From positions 55,180-119,179 of the forward strand of contig JBNLDC010000002.1 of NCBI GenBank assembly GCA_050304135.1: a DNA stretch of 64,000 nt, read 5' to 3'. The notes under the pieces are model-generated. The model had not been told where the DNA came from. It saw only the letters and a list, made by a program, of their open reading frames with translations, and made no database searches. Below are positions 35,348-42,865 of the stretch, in pieces; position 1 is the stretch's first letter, and each line of letters begins with the position of its first letter. The stretch comes from JAFGNB01 sp050304135 (lineage in GTDB: Bacteria; Fibrobacterota; Chitinivibrionia; Chitinivibrionales; Chitinispirillaceae). A program made the position numbers and the translations under genes.

Positions 35348-36346
35348 ATGAAACAAACCAATACAACATTCAAAGCATTTCGTGTTAAAGAACACGATAG
35401 CACGTATATCGGTTCCGTTGAAGAGATGGAATTCAGCCCTTTAGGCTGGGATGAAATTCTGGTAAAAGTGCACTACAGCTCTTTAAATTACAAAGATGCC
35501 TTATCGGCCTCGGGCAACAGGGGAGTTACTCGAACGTATCCTCACACTCCCGGCATTGATGCCGCAGGAACAGTTGAAAAATCAAACAGTGAAACAATGA
35601 CCGTTGGAGAAAAAGTAATTGTTACCAGTTATGACCTGGGAATGAATACCGACGGTGGATTTGCTGAATATATTCAGGTACCGGCGGATTGGGCTGTTCC
35701 CTTACCTGAAAATCTGACAATGAAAGAGGCAATGATATACGGAACCGCCGGGTTAACCGCAGGAATATCGGTGTTACGGCTTACTGAATTACTGCATCCG
35801 GAAGATGGAAAAATCGTGGTTACCGGAGCTACCGGGGGAGTTGGTGCGGTAAGTGTTTCTCTATTGAGTAAATTGGGATATCATGTTGTTGCGGTAACCG
35901 GAAAAGACACGGAACGGGACTATCTGACTAACCTTGGGGCAAAAGAAATAGTTTTGCGCAGTGAAGTTGAATTTCTTGACAAAAAGCCATTGTTGAAACC
36001 CTTGTATGCCGGTGCGATAGATACTGTCGGTGGAGTAATTCTCGGGAACTTACTAAAATCAACCGGTTCGATGGGTGTCGTAACCTGTTGCGGCAATGTC
36101 GCATCTCCCAAACTGGATTTGACGGTGTACCCCTTTATTCTCAGAGGGGTTACCCTTATCGGAATCGATTCTCAAAACTATCCGATGCACTACAGAATAA
36201 AAGTGTGGGAAAAGTTAGCTGACAACTGGAAGCCGGAACAACTGGAAGCGACCTGCACTGAAATTACACTTGAAGAGGTAGGGACTAAAATTGAATTGAT
36301 GCTTCAGGGAATGGTAAAAGGACGGACTGTTTTGAGATTGGTGTAA
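35348..36346 (+). CDS. YhdH/YhfP-type zinc-free alcohol dehydrogenase (quinone oxidoreductase / acryloyl-CoA reductase family)
   Basis: A 332-residue medium-chain dehydrogenase/reductase. The N-terminal GroES-like part has VHYSSLNYKDALSASGNRG and PHTPGIDAAGTV. The nucleotide-binding GATGGVGAVSVSLLSKLGY follows near residue 168, and DTVGGVILGNLL and YPFILRGVTLIGIDSQNYPM are diagnostic of the YhdH/YhfP (AcuI) group. It lacks the catalytic-zinc cysteines of true alcohol dehydrogenases and would reduce an activated C=C bond with NADPH. The ATG at 35348 gives the family start, although its binding site is weak; an upstream TTG at 35321 is also in frame. The gene is moderately AT-rich. Confidence 0.88.
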   Translation: MKQTNTTFKAFRVKEHDSTYIGSVEEMEFSPLGWDEILVKVHYSSLNYKDALSASGNRGVTRTYPHTPGIDAAGTVEKSNSETMTVGEKVIVTSYDLGMNTDGGFAEYIQVPADWAVPLPENLTMKEAMIYGTAGLTAGISVLRLTELLHPEDGKIVVTGATGGVGAVSVSLLSKLGYHVVAVTGKDTERDYLTNLGAKEIVLRSEVEFLDKKPLLKPLYAGAIDTVGGVILGNLLKSTGSMGVVTCCGNVASPKLDLTVYPFILRGVTLIGIDSQNYPMHYRIKVWEKLADNWKPEQLEATCTEITLEEVGTKIELMLQGMVKGRTVLRLV

Positions 36347-36482
36347 TACCTGCGAGCCTGCCGCCTTGATTCAGGGGCACATCGTAATCCCCGCAGTACA
36401 CCCGAGATACGGCAACTAAATCATCGAAATAAACGTAGTTTAAGGATATTTCAGACAGCGTTTCTCTTCAACAGGGAGAACC

Positions 36483-37016
36483 ATGCCGACAATCACCTGC
36501 ACCACCGGGCTGTCCACCATCGGCACCTGGACAATACTTCGTCTTCCCGACAGTGCAAGCGCGATGCTGCCGTCACGCGGGATGAATGCTGTGGAAGGAA
36601 CCATCAACGGCCATCCGTTTCAGACTGTACTCGAACCGGACGGCAGGGGTGGCCACTGGTTCAGGGTTGCTACCGCCCTTCAAAAAATAGCGGAAGTTAA
36701 AAGTGGTGACATTGTTACGCTGGCGATTACTATTTCCGGGAACTGTCCTGAACCGGATCTGCCGGAGGATCTCGGGAACGCTCTTGCTGAAGATCCGTTA
36801 GTTCAGGAACGCTGGAATATCATAACTCCTCTCGCACGCTGGGACTGGATCCGCTGGATCCGCGCGACAAAAAATCCGGAAACCCGGAAACAACGTATTG
36901 CAAAGGCTTGTTCAATGCTCGGCGGGGGAAAACGGCGGCCGTGCTGTTTCAACCGCAACCTCTGCACGGAAACGGCCGTTTCTCATAACGGGGTCCTTAT
37001 GGAGCCGGAAAAATGA
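36483..37016 (+). CDS. DUF1905 / YdeI-OmdA family protein
   Basis: A 177-residue protein in two parts. Residues 1-85 form a DUF1905 small barrel (WTILRLPDSASAMLPSRGMNAVEG ending GDIVTLAI). Residues ~95-165 form the YdeI/OmpD-associated helical segment (DPLVQERWNIITPLARWDWIRWI ... ETRKQRIAKACSMLGGGKRRPCCF). The family is linked to bacteriocin protection and similar stress phenotypes, but its biochemistry is unclear. The start has GGGAG upstream. It is a single gene. Confidence 0.82.
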   Translation: MPTITCTTGLSTIGTWTILRLPDSASAMLPSRGMNAVEGTINGHPFQTVLEPDGRGGHWFRVATALQKIAEVKSGDIVTLAITISGNCPEPDLPEDLGNALAEDPLVQERWNIITPLARWDWIRWIRATKNPETRKQRIAKACSMLGGGKRRPCCFNRNLCTETAVSHNGVLMEPEK

Positions 37017-37036
37017 ACTATTCACTGTACATTGCA

Positions 37037-37062
37037 TAGAGACGTTGCATACAACGTCTCTA
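37037..37062. repeat. dispersed palindrome, GACGTT family, perfect 11-base arms
   Basis: TAGAGACGTTG and CAACGTCTCTA flank CATA. About 10 bases later the motif CGACAGGTCAATGCA appears, also found (CGACGGGTCAATGCA) after the copy at 42121-42160, so the repeated unit extends beyond the hairpin to about 90 bases. Confidence 0.7.
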
Positions 37063-37296
37063 CCTGATTGTTCGACAGGTCAATGCAATTACTTTCCCTT
37101 TCCCGTAAACGGCGGGAAGTATAAGTGCCTCCTGTGCGATAGCCCGTCCTCAGCCAATCCAATTTTACCGTGTGCGGTATCCTAAACGTTTTCATGATTA
37201 TTGTGTATCGCTGTTTCATCTACAATCCCCGAGAGTGGCGTACCCTGATTTTTGCACGGTTTCTTTAATACCTGTTAGGCAGGTTTAGAAGAAAAA

Positions 37297-37378
37297 CGTT
37301 CACTTAAATGTGAACGATAAAAAATATAAATTGTTGATTAATGGTTTTAATGGCAATATATTGGTATTAAACGTTCAC
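37297..37378 (+). promoter_or_regulatory. ACGTTCAC operator sites around a sigma-70 promoter, upstream of the TIGR02147 gene
   Basis: The palindrome CGTTCAC-TTAAAT-GTGAACG lies at 37297-37316. The same half-site ACGTTCAC recurs at 37371-37378, just before the gene. Between them a good promoter is visible: TTGATT (37334-37339), 17 bases, TATATT (37357-37362), with start expected near 37369. One site is therefore upstream of the -35 and one sits on the start point, an arrangement suited to autoregulation. The identity of the binding protein is inferred. Confidence 0.6.
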
Positions 37379-37391
37379 GAGGGAATTGCAT

Positions 37392-38219
37392 ATGGACATT
37401 TTCAATTATCTCGATTACCGGAAGTATCTTGCGGATGCGCTGCAGGAGCGGAAGGAGCAGAATTACCATTTTTCCTACCGCTTCATTGCTCAACATCTCA
37501 ATCTATCGTCTCCCGGTTTTTTCAACTGGGTGATTTCAGGGAAGCGTAAGCTTCCCGAGGCATTGATCCCTAAGATCGCCATTCTGTTTAAACTCGACGA
37601 CCGGGAGTGCGCCTATCTTCATCTGCTGGTTAAATACAATCACACAACTGACCTGCCGGAACGGGAAAGACTTTTTGAAAAACTCTCTGTCTTTATAAAA
37701 AAACAGAGTAAGCATCAGGTGCTTCCCGACCAGTACCAGCTTTTCTCAAAGTGGTACTTTCTTGCGATCAGGGAACTGCTGCGCGTTTTCCGCTTCAAAG
37801 ATGACGTTCGTGCACTGGCTGCGGCACTTCAACCGAAAATAAGTATTAGGGAGGCCCGTGAGGCGGTTGAAGTGCTGGAGAAGATAGGCCTTATAGCACC
37901 GGATGAGCAGGGCTTTTACCGCCCGGTTGAAACCCTGCTTACCACCGGTGAGGTATGGGAATCGGAGCTGATCACCAATCTGCAGATTCAACTAGCTGAT
38001 CTCGGAAAAAAGGCTATTCTTTCGGTTCCGAAAACGGAGAGAAACATTTCCAATCTGACCGTCTCATTATCAGAAAAGGTACTGAAACAGATTTCCGATG
38101 AGATTACCGCTCTCCGCCAGTCGATTCTCACTCTCTCAGAGAACGACACTGCTGCGAACAGAGTGTATCAGTGCAACATCCAGCTATTCCCCGTGAGTCA
38201 GAAAGGGCAGGAAAAATAA
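37392..38219 (+). CDS. TIGR02147 family protein (putative HTH regulator)
   Basis: A 275-residue protein of the TIGR02147/DUF4423 family, which is strongly expanded in Fibrobacter and relatives. It has the family start MDIFNYLDYRKYLADALQERK. A helix-turn-helix-like part (FSYRFIAQHLNLSSPGFFNWVISGKRKLPEALIPKIAILFKL in overlapping pieces, ~30-75) and the later FRFKDDVRALAAALQPKISIREAREAVEVLEKIGLI follow. The start at 37392 has GAGGG upstream. The next gene, a large surface lipoprotein, starts in its stop codon (TAATG), so the regulator and its probable target are coupled. The family's biochemical role is not established. Confidence 0.87.
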   Translation: MDIFNYLDYRKYLADALQERKEQNYHFSYRFIAQHLNLSSPGFFNWVISGKRKLPEALIPKIAILFKLDDRECAYLHLLVKYNHTTDLPERERLFEKLSVFIKKQSKHQVLPDQYQLFSKWYFLAIRELLRVFRFKDDVRALAAALQPKISIREAREAVEVLEKIGLIAPDEQGFYRPVETLLTTGEVWESELITNLQIQLADLGKKAILSVPKTERNISNLTVSLSEKVLKQISDEITALRQSILTLSENDTAANRVYQCNIQLFPVSQKGQEK

Positions 38220-40117
38220 TGGGTACAGTAACAAAAATAACAGTCGTTGTAATTTGCCTGTGTGCTGCGTTCGCTTTCCGGTGCGGGAGAGAGGTTTCCG
38301 GTATTGAGGTGACCAATGGCGGCAGTTGTACCGGTAAAATTTACAACAAGGAGAAAAGTGCAGCCGCAGGTGCAGTGGTCCGGCTGATCCCCTCGGGATA
38401 TGATCCTTCCGCAGCATCTGATGGTACCATCGACTCAACCAGGACCGGTTCTGATGGCGGTTATTTCTTTTCGGTGGCTAAAACAGATTTCTACAATATT
38501 ATCGCAGAAAAAGGTGATGTCTCCTGTATACAGGATTCTGTATCCCTGCTTGCCGACGGAAAAATCGAGGTCAATCCCGATACTCTGGAAGAAACAGGTG
38601 TGCTTGCCGGGAGAATTGAACTAAAACCGGGAAGTGATCCCACCAGGGCGGTACTACTCATCCCGGGAACGAACCAGTACGCCTCCCCGTATGATTCCCT
38701 GGGAAATTTTGAGGCGGTGAGCCTTCCGGCCGGAACCTATCTCGTAAAGGTGTTCACAACGGAAAACGGCTACGATCCTGGCGAACTCCAGGAGGTCACC
38801 GTTACTGCCGGCGATACCGTAACGGTGGATGTACGGATCCAGACCTCCTACGCACCCGATGTTACCGGGTTCGCGGTAACCTATGATTCGGCCATGATGT
38901 ACGTGATCCTTGAGTGGGATCCGGTCGACACATCCTCATTCAGGTCGTTCGCACTGCACCGGTATGTCAACGGGAGCGAGGACTCCATTATAATGATCGA
39001 ACGGGGCATCACAGAGTTCACCGATGACGTTATTCCCTTTTTTGAGGATACGATTGCGTACACAATCGCCGCAGTCGGCGACAACTTTAAGGAAGGGTAT
39101 CTTGCCGAAAGCGAACCGTTCATCGCAGGTAACAAAGCCGGTGCCATCACCAGAGTGCCTGTCGACGGTTTTCCGACCAGTGAGGAGGTGTACAATGCAT
39201 GGTGGATATCCGTCAATTACCAGGGGGATGCCTATATATACAGCAATCATACAATAATGAAAATAGAACGGGACGGAACGATCGCACAGAGAATTGACGG
39301 AACGGAAATAACCGGTATGGAAAAAACATCCATCAGCAACCTGTGGTTCGATACCCGTGGCCAGCTGTATGCCGACATCAGTTATTCTACCGCCGACGGG
39401 AGAGACCTGGTACAGACCAGGACAGTGTACAAACTCGACGACCAGTTCACTACGGTCGCGTCACTCGTCGTCCCCGCTGACTCATCGGTATGCAGTCCGG
39501 CAGAACTGAACATTCGTATCAACTACCGGGACGGTATTGCCGTGGGCGATGACGGCTATATCTATCTGCATAATTACTGCAACTCCGCGAGTGGTGCCGC
39601 AACAGTGATAAAGGTATATGACGACGATTTCAACTTTGTTGACAAATATACCTTTGACCATGTGGTAAACATTAAACGATGCTCCGGCGACACCATAATG
39701 ACCCTCAGCCCTTCCCAGTCATCAGACACTGTTCTCGACGGAATGACAATGACACTGGTCACCCTTTTCGACCGTTCATTCAACGAACTCTCCTCCTATG
39801 AAGCGGTTGATGTCTTCAACAGCTCCAACATCAGGTACATTGAATCAGGTTACCGGCCGGTAACGAGTGTTTTCCTGCTTGCAGCTGACCTGTACCTTGC
39901 AGCATTCTCCAGTACTATCATGTTCGATGGGACCGACGGAAATGCCGTTTCAACCGTCATCTTTGTACTGGCTAACCGTAATGGTGACATTCTCGGCAGG
40001 TTTATCCAGATAGGAGACCTCAAGCTGTCTGCAACAGCAACTGATAATCTGAACGGAGTGAGCAAGTTTTTCGGGGCGCATCTCCACCGGTTTGACCTGT
40101 CATCGTATCTCGAATAA
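38219..40117 (+). CDS. surface protein with carboxypeptidase-regulatory-like domains, paralogue 1
   Basis: A 632-residue exported protein. Its signal peptide (to about residue 20) is followed by FRCGREVSG; the Cys is in a lipobox-like position though the motif is not ideal. Residues ~35-100 form a carboxypeptidase-regulatory-like sandwich (GGSCTGKIYNKEKSAAAGAV, TGSDGGYFFSV). A second such unit follows at ~125-200 (LAGRIELKPG ... GTYLVKVFT). A fibronectin-like stretch (~215-300) and a beta-rich C-terminal half follow. It starts in the stop of the TIGR02147 gene and resembles the next gene along its whole length. Confidence 0.78.
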   Translation: MGTVTKITVVVICLCAAFAFRCGREVSGIEVTNGGSCTGKIYNKEKSAAAGAVVRLIPSGYDPSAASDGTIDSTRTGSDGGYFFSVAKTDFYNIIAEKGDVSCIQDSVSLLADGKIEVNPDTLEETGVLAGRIELKPGSDPTRAVLLIPGTNQYASPYDSLGNFEAVSLPAGTYLVKVFTTENGYDPGELQEVTVTAGDTVTVDVRIQTSYAPDVTGFAVTYDSAMMYVILEWDPVDTSSFRSFALHRYVNGSEDSIIMIERGITEFTDDVIPFFEDTIAYTIAAVGDNFKEGYLAESEPFIAGNKAGAITRVPVDGFPTSEEVYNAWWISVNYQGDAYIYSNHTIMKIERDGTIAQRIDGTEITGMEKTSISNLWFDTRGQLYADISYSTADGRDLVQTRTVYKLDDQFTTVASLVVPADSSVCSPAELNIRINYRDGIAVGDDGYIYLHNYCNSASGAATVIKVYDDDFNFVDKYTFDHVVNIKRCSGDTIMTLSPSQSSDTVLDGMTMTLVTLFDRSFNELSSYEAVDVFNSSNIRYIESGYRPVTSVFLLAADLYLAAFSSTIMFDGTDGNAVSTVIFVLANRNGDILGRFIQIGDLKLSATATDNLNGVSKFFGAHLHRFDLSSYLE

Positions 40118-40148
40118 TGCTAACGATATTTCACTATGTGAGGTTTTT

Positions 40149-41996
40149 ATGAAAAAAACAAGTACAATAAGTTTTCTGATCGCGGTCCTCCTGCTCTCAA
40201 ACTGTACCAGACAGCCGGTTACTTCAACAGCAAGACCGGAAGGAAACATCGTCGGAAAAATCTGTGATGAAAACGGCAGCCCTGTTTCAGATGCTTCGGT
40301 TCTTCTTGTTCCCGAAGGGTATTCCCCTCTCGATCATGCAACCGGTTCCACCGGCATCGATTCGACCAGAAGCGACGCATCAGGCTATTTCGCTTTCGAT
40401 GTCGCAAGCAGCGGCAAATTTAACCTCCTTGCAAATAACGACAGCCGGTATGCACTTCGCAAGTCGATACCGGTCAATGCCGGTGGAGCGATGGACCTTC
40501 CACAGGAAGTGCTGCATGATCCCGGTGCTCTCTCAGGTACCGTACAACTTTCGTCGATGGATGATCACCACTCGGCGCTAGTACTGCTTACGGGTACCAA
40601 CACCTATGCGTCGTGTGATGCCTCGGGAGTATTTTCAATCGGTGCTCTTGCTGAAGGTTCCTATGAACTCCGTGTGCTCAGTATGGAATCCGACTTTGCG
40701 GTGGTGGAAACCACCGTTACCATCGTGTCAGGTGAGGAGACGACACTTCCTCCTGTTACCCTTTTCCGTAAACGGGTTCCGCAGATCGATGCATTCACGG
40801 TCGACTACGATCCGCTCATGATGGAGGCGGTTCTCTCATGGAAAACCGGTGATACCGATATTATTGACTCCTTTCGTGTTTACTGCAACAGAGAACGGAA
40901 TATTACGCCCGTATTCATCACCGGCGGCAATGATACCACCCTGACAATTGACTGTATTGCCATGCCCTTGGATACATTCACGTATCAGATCGCCCCGGTC
41001 GGCAGCGACGGCTGGGAAGCTCCGGCGATCACCGGAAAACCTTTTGTAAATAAAAGTATTGTTACCCCCGAAGAAATGGGTGCTCTGGAGTACGCTACGG
41101 CAGATCCGGTAGATGATACACGTTACCACTTTACCCCGGATGCAATTTACCGCTTCATGAACACAAAGGCATCTGAAGGGTGTAAAATCATCAAATACTC
41201 CATTAATTTTGCATTCGAGAAGGAGATTGAATATCCTGAAAATATCATGAACTATACCTTTCATATAGCTTCCGATTCGACCGGTAATCTTTATGTGATT
41301 TCCGAACCGGTGGATGTTGCGACAGGCACGATGTCCCTGGTCAAATTCAATAGCGACCTCGAAGTTGTCAACCGGTATGAATTTCAGCGCGGTATGGGAG
41401 CAGTTTTCTTTTCATTTGCCGTATCGTCGGTAGGAGCCGTCGCGCTGTTTAAGAGCGCCGCATTGCCCAAAAGGAACAAGGGACCGTATCCGGATGACTC
41501 AACCGTCGTAACCGTACTGTCACCGGACTTCTCGGTACTTTCAGAAAAGGTATATACAGATCTTCGCGCGGTAATACAGTCGGTTGCGACTGGTGATTCT
41601 GTGGCCGTGGTAGTCGAATGCAACGACTGGGAACATGTCCGGCTGGTCTACTTTGATGCGGATTTCACTATGACAGGATCTGCAGATCCACTGGGAAAAA
41701 TGGATTTCTCGGCTCCTGTTGGCTATACCCCGGTTGAGATGCTGCTTATCTGTTCTGACAATCTTTTCCTTGCCGGGTATGAACAGTATGCCGTGGATCC
41801 GAAAATTCTCTACTTTTTCAACAGTGCGAATGAAGTCGTCGCGCGATATCCCTATACCGATTACATCGACGAAACACGTTTGTTGTTACTGGGTGAACGA
41901 GGATTCTACAGTGATGGCAAGGGGTATGTTTACCACATAAAACGTGACAACGAACGATTTGCCATTGCTCCGCTTATTGATGCAATAAACAGATAA
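40149..41996 (+). CDS. surface lipoprotein with carboxypeptidase-regulatory-like domains, paralogue 2
   Basis: A 615-residue lipoprotein with a clear lipobox (LLLSNC, Cys ~19). It repeats the plan of its upstream neighbour: regulatory-like domain (NIVGKICDENGSPVSDASVLLVPEGYS), second unit (LSGTVQLSS ... GSYELRVLS), fibronectin-like middle (VDYDPLMMEAVLSWKTGD, compare VTYDSAMMYVILEWDPVD in the neighbour) and a beta-rich, possibly propeller-like C-terminal half. The start at 40149 has GTGAGG upstream. The tandem arrangement implies gene duplication. The TTTCACTATGTGAGG sequence just before it faintly resembles the operator half-sites upstream of the TIGR02147 gene. Confidence 0.8.
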   Translation: MKKTSTISFLIAVLLLSNCTRQPVTSTARPEGNIVGKICDENGSPVSDASVLLVPEGYSPLDHATGSTGIDSTRSDASGYFAFDVASSGKFNLLANNDSRYALRKSIPVNAGGAMDLPQEVLHDPGALSGTVQLSSMDDHHSALVLLTGTNTYASCDASGVFSIGALAEGSYELRVLSMESDFAVVETTVTIVSGEETTLPPVTLFRKRVPQIDAFTVDYDPLMMEAVLSWKTGDTDIIDSFRVYCNRERNITPVFITGGNDTTLTIDCIAMPLDTFTYQIAPVGSDGWEAPAITGKPFVNKSIVTPEEMGALEYATADPVDDTRYHFTPDAIYRFMNTKASEGCKIIKYSINFAFEKEIEYPENIMNYTFHIASDSTGNLYVISEPVDVATGTMSLVKFNSDLEVVNRYEFQRGMGAVFFSFAVSSVGAVALFKSAALPKRNKGPYPDDSTVVTVLSPDFSVLSEKVYTDLRAVIQSVATGDSVAVVVECNDWEHVRLVYFDADFTMTGSADPLGKMDFSAPVGYTPVEMLLICSDNLFLAGYEQYAVDPKILYFFNSANEVVARYPYTDYIDETRLLLLGERGFYSDGKGYVYHIKRDNERFAIAPLIDAINR

Positions 41997-42120
41997 TAAT
42001 TTCCGGCAACGGTCTGTACTTTGTTCTGAATCTCATGCTGCTGTCGGGTTCTTTCCGCTTCGCCCGCACTTGGTGCAGGCCTCTTCGCCTGCAGAGGTAA
42101 AAAAGATTCCTTCGGTTTCC

Positions 42121-42160
42121 ATTTCTGCGGAGACGTTGCATGTAACGTCTTTGCAGAAAT
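42121..42160. repeat. dispersed palindrome, GACGTT family, 17-base arms
   Basis: A 40-base hairpin with arms ATTTCTGCGGAGACGTT and AACGTCTTTGCAGAAAT (two G-T wobbles). The following CGACGGGTCAATGCA is shared with the copy near 37037. The rest of the 393-base gap (41997-42389) shows no gene. Confidence 0.7.
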
Positions 42161-42343
42161 ATGCGACGGGTCAATGCATATAATTTTCCTCTGCTATTAG
42201 CGGGGAGGCGGTGCGGTGAGTTCACCCTGGTCTTGCCGCGAAGGGAACCGGCTAAGGGTGGGGGTGCCGAACCGCAGAAAACAACACCAATATTTACACC
42301 CGAATCACAGGTACTATAACTGGGAAAAAGAAAGAGGTAGTAG

Positions 42344-42363
42344 AAACGTACGAACGTACGTTT
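42344..42363. repeat. short perfect palindrome near the end of the flagellar rod-like gene
   Basis: AAACGTACG and CGTACGTTT flank two bases (AA). It lies 26 bases past the stop of the minus-strand gene. It may be a terminator stem or a protein-binding site. Confidence 0.5.
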
Positions 42364-42389
42364 TCACCAGTAAAAGCTACTAAAAGGCA

Positions 42390-42707
42390 TTAAGCAAACA
42401 GATCAATAAGCTCACCCGTCATTTTATCCTGCGTTTTGAGCACTGCCAGATTCGCACCCTGCGTGTTTTTGTTGGTGTTGAGTTCCACCATTTCCGTGGC
42501 GAGATCGGTATTGGAGAGCGTCACCGAATCGTTGGGCGTTTTCGTGATTGCGGCAACCTGTGTTCCCGCAGGTTGCATGGAGGTCTGGTTCACTGTCGAT
42601 TGAGCATAGCCGGGAGTATTGATGTTCGCTATATCGTTTGCCGAAACGTCGGTCCTGAGCTGGGATGTTTGTACACCGGAGAGTGCTGCCGCTGCTGAAA
42701 TATTCAT
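42390..42707 (-). CDS. flagellar rod/hook-like protein (FlgB/FlgC/FlgG family ends only)
   Basis: A 105-residue protein joining the two conserved ends of flagellar axial proteins. The N-terminal rod motif is SANDIANINTPGYAQSTV (~22-40). The C-terminal block is STDLATEMVELNTNKNTQGANLAVLKTQDKMTGELIDLF-like text starting SNTDLATEMVEL (~68). The middle is only about 25 residues, so it is shorter than FlgC (~135-150). Start at 42707 with GGGGA upstream. It lies apart from any other basal-body gene. It may be a small rod component or a divergent paralogue. Confidence 0.75.
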   Translation of the reverse strand: MNISAAAALSGVQTSQLRTDVSANDIANINTPGYAQSTVNQTSMQPAGTQVAAITKTPNDSVTLSNTDLATEMVELNTNKNTQGANLAVLKTQDKMTGELIDLFA

Positions 42708-42751
42708 AAAATCCCCGTACGGTTGAAATCGGTATCTTGTATCTACAATTA

Positions 42752-42780
42752 AGTATACCGGCAAACAGTATGGTTATCAA
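42752..42780 (-). promoter_or_regulatory. sigma-70 promoter of the flagellar rod-like gene
   Basis: On the minus strand TTGATA, 17 bases, TATACT, with the expected start about 38 bases before the ATG. Both hexamers fit the consensus in five (-10) or four (-35) positions. This is a housekeeping-type promoter, unlike the sigma-28 promoter of the flagellin gene. Confidence 0.65.
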
Positions 42781-42865
42781 CCCTAATTTGAATCGGGGAG
42801 GGGGGGGGGATGGATAACTATTTAAGAATTCAGAATTCTGGCTCCTGGCTCCGAACCAGCTATAT

